11,194 nt of DNA from Candidatus Tayloriibacteriota bacterium. Lineage in GTDB: Bacteria; Patescibacteria; Paceibacteria; UBA9973; UBA6065. Shown here one piece after another: positions 1 through 9,100 of the stretch; within the stretch, counting starts at the first letter, position 1, and each line of letters starts with the position of its first letter. The translations under genes and the position numbers were made by a program. Under the pieces are notes generated by a model. That model was not told the DNA's origin. It saw only the letters and a list, made by a program, of their open reading frames with translations, and did no database searches. The DNA is taken from positions 1 through 11,194 of the forward strand of contig JACRJQ010000001.1 of the NCBI GenBank assembly GCA_016215405.1. The letters are read 5' to 3'.

Positions 1-105
1 CACCACGTTCAACGGCGACATCCTCGCCCGCGGCGTCGCTGCATGGCAGTACCTCACCGCTCCGACGATCCAGGCGACGTCTTCGACGGGCACGTCTACG
101 TTCGC
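1..105 (+). repeat. Direct DNA repeat A, copy 1
   Basis: Aligned base for base with 2380-2484, this block differs at only about four positions. Bases 44-105 are identical to 2423-2484. All but one of the differences are silent; the exception is ATC versus GTC in the 'GD(I/V)LARG' stretch. This is the longest near-identical DNA repeat I found. Confidence 0.95.
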
Positions 106-109
106 AGGG
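2..109 (+). repeat. AWQYLTAP-ATSTGTSTFAG cassette, copy 1 (cut by the window edge)
   Basis: Residues 1-36 form a cassette with the landmarks TTFNGD, ARGVAAWQYLTAPTIQ and TGTSTFAG, ending right at the first GIGT motif (110). It is one of two nearly identical copies; the other is at 2381-2488. Because the second copy is preceded by a NLTATGT segment, this one is probably cut mid-cassette by the left edge of the window. Confidence 0.9.
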
Positions 110-3100
110 GCCGTGGGCATCGGCACATCGAATCCGACTGGCAGGCTCGAAGTGATGCACACGTCCGCAGGCAACGAAACCGTGCCTCTCGTCTTGTCCA
201 ACCTCGATAACACTTCGAATACCGCCGTCGCTTTGAGCTTTAACGCCGTATCGAACAACGTCGCCACCGGAAAGATCTCGAACATAAGGGTCGGATCGAG
301 CGATTACCGCATGGATTTCTCGAACTACACGAACGGGCTCAATCCGGTCATGTCGCTCTATCAGACGAGGCTCGGGGTGGGGAACGCGAGCCCGACGTAC
401 AAGCTCGACGTCGCGGGCAACGGACGCTTTACCTCGTTCGTGGACGCATCGTACTTCGTCGCCACCTCGACTACCGCGACGTCTACCTTCGCGGGCTCGA
501 TCGACGTTACGGATTCGGACGCGAACGCGACGTCCACGTTCTCGTCGAATCTTTGGGTAAAGGGAACTCTCCAGACCGGTACCGGATCGATCTTCCTCAA
601 CGACACGGCCGTGAACGCGAGGAACGGAGGATTCAGATTCAATACGAGCGGGAATTCCTTTATAAACGGCGCCGGAGGCAATTTCGGTATCGGTACGACC
701 TCTCCGTTCACGAAGCTCGGCATCGCCGGGGACACGTATGTCGGAGGAAATCTCACGGCGACAGGGACGCTCTCGGTGCTCGGATCGATCTCGGCTCCTT
801 ATTTCACCGCTACGGATGCGAACGCCACGTCTACCTTTACAGGAGGCGCGACATTCGCGACCGGGGGCGGGAACGTCGGCATCGGCACTTTGACTCCAGG
901 CCAGCAGCTCGAGATAAAGAGCGCGAATCCGTTCATATCGTTCAACACGACGGGAACTTTCGGTGGATTCAGATTCCAGCAGAACGGCGTCGATAGGTAT
1001 ACAGCCGCGCTGCAAAGCGGCTCTCAGATATATTCACGCTTCGATTCCTCGGGCGTGTTCCAGAACAACCCTATGATACTCGACGCGTCGGGCAACGTCG
1101 GTATCGGCGGCAACCAAGGCGGCGGTACGGGACTCGCAGGATTCGCCCTCGTCGCGACGCCCGGAGGGAACGTCGGCATCGGCACCACGAGCCCTCAGGC
1201 GCTCCTCGGCATCCAAGGGTCGATCGGCGTGAACGCGTCGCATCTCTATCTCGCGGCTAACGGCAGGGTCGGTATCGGCACGAACAATCCGACCGCCGAT
1301 TTCAACGTCGTGAACGGAAGCAATACGTTAAGGGCCCCGTTGTCCTCGTTACCTCAGGTCATATTGAGCGATGGCACGCATACGTTCTATTCAGGTCTCG
1401 ACGGAAACCTCAATCCTGTCGTCTCTGCGCAGAGCAACGATCCTCTCGTGTTCAACACGAACAATATCGAGAGGATGAGGCTCAGCGCCGCGGGCAATCT
1501 CGGCATCGGTACGACCTCTCCGTTCGCAAAGCTCTCCGTCGCAGGCGATTCCTATTTCGGTGGCGATGTGACCGCTACGGGAACCTTGTCTGTGTCTGGG
1601 GCTGTCACCGCACCTTACTTCGTCGCGAGCGATGCGGCTGCGACGACCACTCTCTCTGGCGGCTTCAGGGTCGACTCGACAACGCTCGTCGTCGATAGGG
1701 ATACGGGATTCGTAGGCGTCGGAACGGCGTCTCCGGTCGAGAAGCTTGAGGTTTACGGCACCGTTCAGTCACGTCTCGATAACGACTATGCGTTTACGCT
1801 GCGCGAAGCCGCAGGCAACAACTTCCGCGGAGGTCTCGGCCTTGAGAATAACGGCGACGCCTTCCTCGACCTTTGGAAGGATGATGGGACCGTGACGAGG
1901 ATAGACGCCAACGGCTCTTCATATCTTATGGGCGGAAACGTCGGTATCGGCACCACCACTCCGGGAACGAAGCTCGAGGTCAACGGCGCCATTACAGGAG
2001 CGTATCAGCAATCTTTGGGCCTTCGAAACAGCGGTAGCGCGATCGCAGAGGTGGCGACGGTAAATAACGGCGCGCTCGCTTTGAACTCTGGCAGGCTCAA
2101 TACTTTGAAATTCGCATCGTCGGGCGTAAACGGCTGGGAGATCGGAAATTCAAGCGCAGGCATCGCAGGATCTCTCGCTGCAGGAGGCACGATCAACACC
2201 CTCGCGTTCTATACGGGAGGCGGTGAAGCCGTCCGCTTCTCGTCGACGGGCGACGTCGGCATCGGTACGACCTCTCCGTTCGCAAAGCTCTCCGTCGCAG
2301 GCAGCGCATATATAGGAGGTAATCTCACTGCCACCGGAACCATCTCAACTGATTCCTTCAACGTAACCGGCACCGGCACCACCACGTTTAACGGCGACGT
2401 CCTCGCCCGCGGCGTCGCGGCGTGGCAGTACCTCACCGCTCCGACGATCCAGGCGACGTCTTCGACGGGCACGTCTACGTTCGCGGGGGGTATGAGCATC
2501 GCGGGATCGACCGGATTTCTGGTTCAGCAGGGAGGAAACGTGAGCATCGGAGGGCAAGCTCCTTCGAACCAGAAGTTCTCCGTGAATGGAACAGCTTACT
2601 TCACCAACGGCAGCACGGGCCTTAATATATCGGGCGGCAACATCACCACTCAGACGTCGGGTGACGCGGTATCTATAAGCGCCGGTTCGACCCTCTCGTT
2701 CGGGACTTATACGAGCGGATCTTTCAATGAAAAGGCTCGTTTCGCGAACAATGGGAACTTGGGACTCGGCACGACGAATCCGGGGAATCAGCTCACGATA
2801 AAGGCGACGACGAGCGTGTCCGCGTCGTCGCAGATCAACGCGATGGAGATCACTGCCGGCGGCGGCGCTTCCGGTAACACGGGAGGTCTCTTGGGTATCC
2901 TCTTTAACCACAACAATGGCGGCAGCGTGACCGAGGCGTCGCGCCAGGCGGCGATATATTCGGTGAGCGAAGCCACTTTCAGCAATAGCGTCGGACTCGC
3001 GCTCTTCACCCAGCAGACAGGCCAGTCGCTCCTTGAAAGGATGCGCATAACGAATACGGGCAACGTCGGCATCGGTACCACGACGCCAGGGAATAGGCTT

Positions 3101-6100
3101 GCTGTGGTAGGCGACGCTACGTTCGGTACGATGGATGGGGCAGGCAATGGCATCACTGTCTCTCCGGCGAACAAATCTATCTTGATCAATTCTGATACCG
3201 GTACCGGAGCGGTGGGCTTTACCCGGAGCGGCGCGACGAACGCCCGCATATCTTCGACGGGAAGCTTTAACCTCGATCTGTATTCTGGACCGTTCGGTTC
3301 GAACGATACCGCTCAGATCCATATCGACCGCGGCGCATCCGGCGGCGGTACAGGATTCATAACTTTCCTTACCAACAACAACGCCGCTGCTGTCGAGCGC
3401 ATGAGGATCGACCACGCTGGAAACGTCGGCATCGGCACTTCGACGCCGACGGCGCCTCTTACGTTCGCTCAGTCGGTAGGCGACAAGCTCTACTTATACG
3501 ATGCTGGGACAGGACAGGGTAAGTACGGTTTCGGCATCTATACGAACGAGCTCAGGCAGTTCACAACGGCGGGCTCCAACGGGTTTATGTCGTTCGGCAG
3601 TCAGAACGGCTCGACCTATAACGAGCTTATGAGAATGACGAATACCGGAAACTTCGGTGTAGGCACCACGACGCCATCCGAGAGGCTTTCCGTCCAAGGT
3701 AATGCGCTCGTGTCGGGCACCGTCTCTGCCGGCAATCTCACCGCCACGGGCACGCTCATGGTATCGTCTCTCACCTCGGGTCGCGTGCCGTTCGCAACGA
3801 CCGGCGGCGCTCTCACGGATGATTCCGATTTCACGTTCGCTAACGGAAACCAGCTGAGGGCGACCTACGCTTCTACGACCGCTCTGTCCGCTTCGGGAAG
3901 CGCATGGTTCGCCCAGAGCGGAGGAAGCGTGGGCGTGGGCGTCGTGCCGATATCGGGATATAGGTTCGTCACGAGAGGCGGAGGGAATACTAACGCGAGC
4001 TATGCCCTCTACGCAGACAATTCTGACGGCACGACGCTCTTTGCGGTACGAGACGACGGAAGCGTGGGTATCGGCGAACTACTTCCAGGTTCGCGACTCT
4101 CTGTCTCCGGAGGAGCCACGGTCGGTGCCGGCTACGACACTACCGCAGCGCCGACCAACGGTCTCCTGGTGCAGGGCAACGTCGGCATCGGCTCGACCTC
4201 TCCGATGGGCAAGCTCTCGGTCGCAGCGAGCGGTTTCGATCCGAGCGCAAACTATAACGCTGCGGTGGTCCTCGACGGCTCGTACGGCGGAGGCATAGTC
4301 TTTGAGGATACGGCCTATAGCGGCATATGGACTAAGGATAACGGCACGACCCTCAACTTCAAGACCGGCGGCACCGGATCGAGCTTCGGCGCGACGGCTG
4401 GATCAATGATCCTTAATTCCGCTGGGAACCTCACGGTGCCGTATGCGTCGACGACGGCGCTCTCGAGCAGTGGATCGACGTACCTCGCGACCGCAGGCGG
4501 CAACGTCGGTATCGGTCTTACAAATCCATCCCTCACGTTTCAGCTCAACTCCTCACAGAACGGACGGATCGCAGGCTTCTATTCGAGCATAATGGATTCT
4601 GTCGGAGAAGAGGCCCTTATCCATATCGGCGGGTCGAGCGGGACCTCCCACTATGGCGTCGAGATAGGAGCTACTCCCGAGGTGAGCACTCCGAGCGTTC
4701 AGGATCACTCGTTTATCGTAAAGACGAACCCAACGACAGGTACTGGGCATATAGAGCGCTTTAGGATCACATCTGACGGCTTTGTCGGCATCGGAACGAC
4801 GACGCCTGCGCAGAAGCTCGCCGTCGCCGGCAATGCCATAATCGGAGGCACGGCGGCGACCAACGCCTCTCTCACGGTCTCTCGAACCGATTCTGGTGCG
4901 GCGAGCATTCAGCTTTTGGCGAACACGAGCGCCCCCGCGATCAAGTTCGACTCAGATGCAGGGACGAGCGCATATCTCCGCTTTTTGAACACCGCTGATA
5001 CTGAGCTCATGAGACTTCAGTACAATGGGAACCTTGGCATCGGCACCACGACTCCGCAGAACAAGCTCCACGTCGAAGGGAGCGGGACTCAGGCGTATTT
5101 CGGCAACGGTGTCCTCACCGGTACGGGAGCTGCCGGAACGATCAAGATAGGGGACGCGACGATCACGAAGAATTTCGGCTCAGGCTTCATATTCGCTTCG
5201 GGCATAGCGCCTGATTCAGATAACTCGAGGACGAACGGGTCAGCCGTCTCTCGATGGTCGAACGTATACACGACGTCGATCGAGAGCGTCGGATCTCCTC
5301 TCGCCATAAACGCAAGCTCCGGCAGCAACGTCGGCATCGGGACGTCTACGCCTTTGGCAAGGCTCCAGGTCGCGGGTAACGTGCTCGTCGGCGGGTTCTC
5401 TAACAACACCGCGGATTTCAGGATCCAGAGGACCTCGTCAGGCGTTAACACGAGCGAACATACCTATGTCGCGGTGAACAACAGCCCTCACTATCTCTTC
5501 GGTCAGAACCTCACATGGACGGGCGAGCAGGCGGGTACGGTAGAGCCTACCGCGGCGTTCAGGCCATACTACGAGGACTTTACTCCTGTAAACGGCCTCA
5601 AGACCTTCGGATTCGTCAATGTGACGTCGGGGGCGTTCACTTCGACGAATCTAATACCGAGCCTTGCTCTCACCAATACCGGCAATGTCGGCATCGGAAC
5701 CACGTCGCCGTCGCAGGCGCTCTCGGTCCAGGGCAACGCCCTTGTATCGGGTAATATCTCGGCGGCAAATCTAACTGCTACCGGCACCGTATCGTTCCTA
5801 AATTCGACGAACTCTTCTACATTCTCGACCGGCGCTGTTACTTTGGCGGGCGGTCTCGGAGTGGCGGGCAACATAAACACTGGCGGGAGCGTCGGCGTGG
5901 CGCTTTCGAGCGGGTACGCGACGCTTCAGAGCGGGGGCGGCGATGTTTTGAGGACGAACGTGCCGGCTGCAGGATCGTTCACATGGACCAAGTCTGGGCC
6001 GACCACTCTCATGACCCTCGACAATGCGGGCAACTTGGGGATCGGTACCACGTCGCCGTGGGGCTCTCTCTCGGTCACCAACACGGGTTCCGGTCCTTCG

Positions 6101-9100
6101 TTCGTGGTCGAGGATTCCGCTTCGCCGGATTCTACGCCGTTTATCGTCGATGCGAGCGGGCAGGTGGGCATCGGGACGGCTTCGCCGACCTACGGCCTTC
6201 ATCTAAAGGGCTCGTTCCTTTCCCAGAATGGGACCGGAGCCGGAGTCACTAACCCGAGCGGTTTCGTCATAAACAGCTCGAATGCCGGAGTCTTGAGCGT
6301 GGTGAACGCGAGCGGATCCATGAACACTGGCTCTATCTTCGATATCCAGGCCTATAATCAGAGCGATAGCTCGGCCTATAATTTCATAAACGTAAGCAAT
6401 AACTCCGGCACCAAGCTCATACTTAGAGGCGACGGCAATCTGGGAATAGGCACTACATCGCCGTCGCAGGCGCTCTCGGTCCAGGGCAACGCCCTTGTAT
6501 CGGGTAACATTACGGCTGGCACCATAACGGCTACGAGCTCGCTCTCTTCTTCGGGTGCTATATCCGCTCCGTATTTCATCGCTACCGACGCCGCAGCCAC
6601 ATCGACCTTCGCCGGCGGCGTCTCCGTGGGGACGACCAAGTTCAACGTCCTCCAGAACGGCAATGTCGGCATCAATACCGCGAATCCAGACGGCCTCTTT
6701 ACGCTCTACAAGACCGGATCGGGAGCATCGAGCATCGGGGCTACGATCCGCGATGCTGTCGCTCCGACATATGCGGCGAACGCTGACAACCTCCTTACCG
6801 TGCGCGGGACGGGATCGTCCGCGTCTACATGGCGCGGCCGCATCACAGCAGGAGGCGACAACAGAGAATTCCTCATGGGCGAGTACAACTCGCAGGCATG
6901 GCTCGGCGCCCATACGGCGAATCTCGCTGCGTGGGCCGACCTTTACATCAACCCAGACGGGACCACGCAGAGCACCTACATCGGCGATACCGGAGGCGGC
7001 GCTGCGAACCCTGTACCGATACTTACCGTCTCGAACGCCCTTGGCAACGTCGGCGTCGGCACGACGAATCCAGGCGAAAAGCTCGAAGTGAGCGGCAATC
7101 TCAAATTCACGACAGGAGGCCTTTTCGATAGCTTGACCACTTTGGGCGTCGGACAGAACGACCTTACGATATCGGCACCCGATTATCTGAGGCTCTCTGC
7201 CGGTACGGGAATAGAGGTCAACTCTCCGTTGAGGCAGACGACGGGCCAGACTTCGTTCAGCTTTAGGAACACCGGCGGTACCGAGGTCGCTAACATCAAT
7301 TCTTCGGGAAGGCTCCAGCTCGATGACGTTCTCGCTGTCGATGGGGTAGGAACAAGCTATGTGGCAGGAAGCTTTGGGGTCGGATCATCGAGCCCGTCCG
7401 AAAGCACTATTCTTACCGTACAGAACAGCACGATAAACCCTATACTGACTCTCGCTCAATCAGGAACCGGAGGGAATATGTGGCGCCTTTGGTCGACCAA
7501 TAGCGGCAATGCTGCGGGAGCCGGTAAATTCCTCATTAACAACACGAACAGCACCGCTGACGCGGACTTTACGATCGACGTAAATGGCAACGTCGGAATA
7601 GGGACGACCTCTCCTTATGCGAAGTTCTCGGTCGGCGGAGCTGGAGTATTCGACGGAGACGGCACCTTCATCGGAGACGGGTCCGTTCCTAACGCGCCGG
7701 CCGTCGCAGGCTTTACTTTCGGAAAATCAGCGACCGACACCAACCGAAGGATGGAGATAACGTCTCCGACGAACGGCTCTTCATATATCGACTTCACGAA
7801 CCCTGGAGTAGATTTCAAAGGAAGGATCCTCTACAGCACCGCCGATAACTCGCTTCAGCTTTCTACGAACGCGTCCGAGAAGCTTCGAATCACTTCGGGC
7901 GGCAACGTGGGCATAGGAACTACATCTCCGACCGCGAAACTTGAGGTTAATGGCGGAGCGATAATCGCTAATCAGGGTTTCAGCCAACTCGACGTCAGGA
8001 ACGATACGTTCAACACTCAGGCCGGAGGAATGAGACTCTTCAACCAGGATGGCAACAGCCTCAACCTTGAAATGCTCGGCAGCGGATTTGCTACGGCTTC
8101 CCAGCAGAACTCAGGTCTAATCTATACCAATCAGTCGACGCCGCTCTTGTTCGGTACGAATGGACGAAATGAGAGGATGAGGATTACTTCGGGCGGCAAC
8201 GTGGGCATCGGCACGACGACTCCGATGTCTCTCCTCTCCCTTACCGGCGCTGTGTCGACGACTCCTCTTGTGACGCTCACGACCTCGCAGAACCAGGGGA
8301 ATGGAAATATCCTCGTCATGAATGCCGGCAACGCATCGAACAGGTTAGTGGTGAGCGATGCAGGTAACGTCACAGCGGCAGGAAGCGGCACGTTCAATAG
8401 CCCCCTCGGCAACTCGAGCGCGATCGTGCTCACGAAGGTGTCCAACGACGCGATCCAGTATATGTACAACGCCGCTGGGAATACTCCGATCAACCAATTT
8501 TCGACTAACGGCCTCAGCTTCTTTAACGGCGGAAACGTAGGCATCGGCACTTCGAGTCCAACCAATAAACTTACAATAAAGACCGACGGGTCGACCCCGG
8601 CATTACGCATAAGCGGTAACGCTTCTGCACCAGCAAATTCCGGACTCTTCATATCCTCTATTGATGAGTATTCAGGCGCGGGGACTGGCGAAAACGAGGT
8701 GGCGATATCGATAGGGGCAAGCTTCGGATTTGCCGGAGGCAATGTGGCGTCATGGACCGCCGGAGACACGTCGTTCGGAGCGTTTCATGTTGATAACGGT
8801 TCTCTCAACTACTATGCGGATTCGGGCCTGACTATCGGCAACACGTTTACACCTACATCACGACTTTTCGTAGGTGCTTCTGGCAGCGTCGGTGTAGGGA
8901 CCACATCGCCGTCGCAGACTCTTTCCGTCCAGGGTAATGCCCTGATCTCCGGCAGCATCACGGCTGGAAGCATCATAGCTACTTCGTCATCCACCTTCGG
9001 TACAACGACCTTTACAGGTCAGGTCGCTATCCCTGCGTATACCACGCAGACTCTCCCGGCCCTCACATTCGCGGGTGATACAGATACAGGTATCACTTAC

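Noticed and set aside
553..1001. Plus-strand open frames in other phases (553-996, 6555-7091, 6829-7131)
   Set aside because: They are out of phase with the uninterrupted frame, encode Arg/His-rich or Ser/Arg-rich products without pattern, and break up the clear GIGTTSP repeats.
2345..3415. Antisense open frame of 356 codons
   Set aside because: It lies fully inside the repeat gene. It has an Arg- and Ser-rich, unpatterned product with no family resemblance. It stays open because the sense codons rarely include those whose complement is a stop.
4001..4220. Internal in-frame ATG codons as possible gene starts
   Set aside because: The frame is open on both sides of every ATG, the repeat pattern continues across them, and no convincing ribosome binding site or spacing supports initiation.
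6203..6913. Antisense open frame of 236 codons
   Set aside because: It overlaps the repeat gene completely, has no recognisable domain and no start signal, and its composition is what the sense repeats dictate.
8131..8769. Antisense open frame of 212 codons with a repeated VVPMPTLP-like string
   Set aside because: VPMPTLP is simply the reverse complement of the GNVGIGT coding motif read in another frame. The same string turns up in many antisense frames (for example 1786-1992, 5089-5451, 5569-5880), which confirms that it is a shadow.
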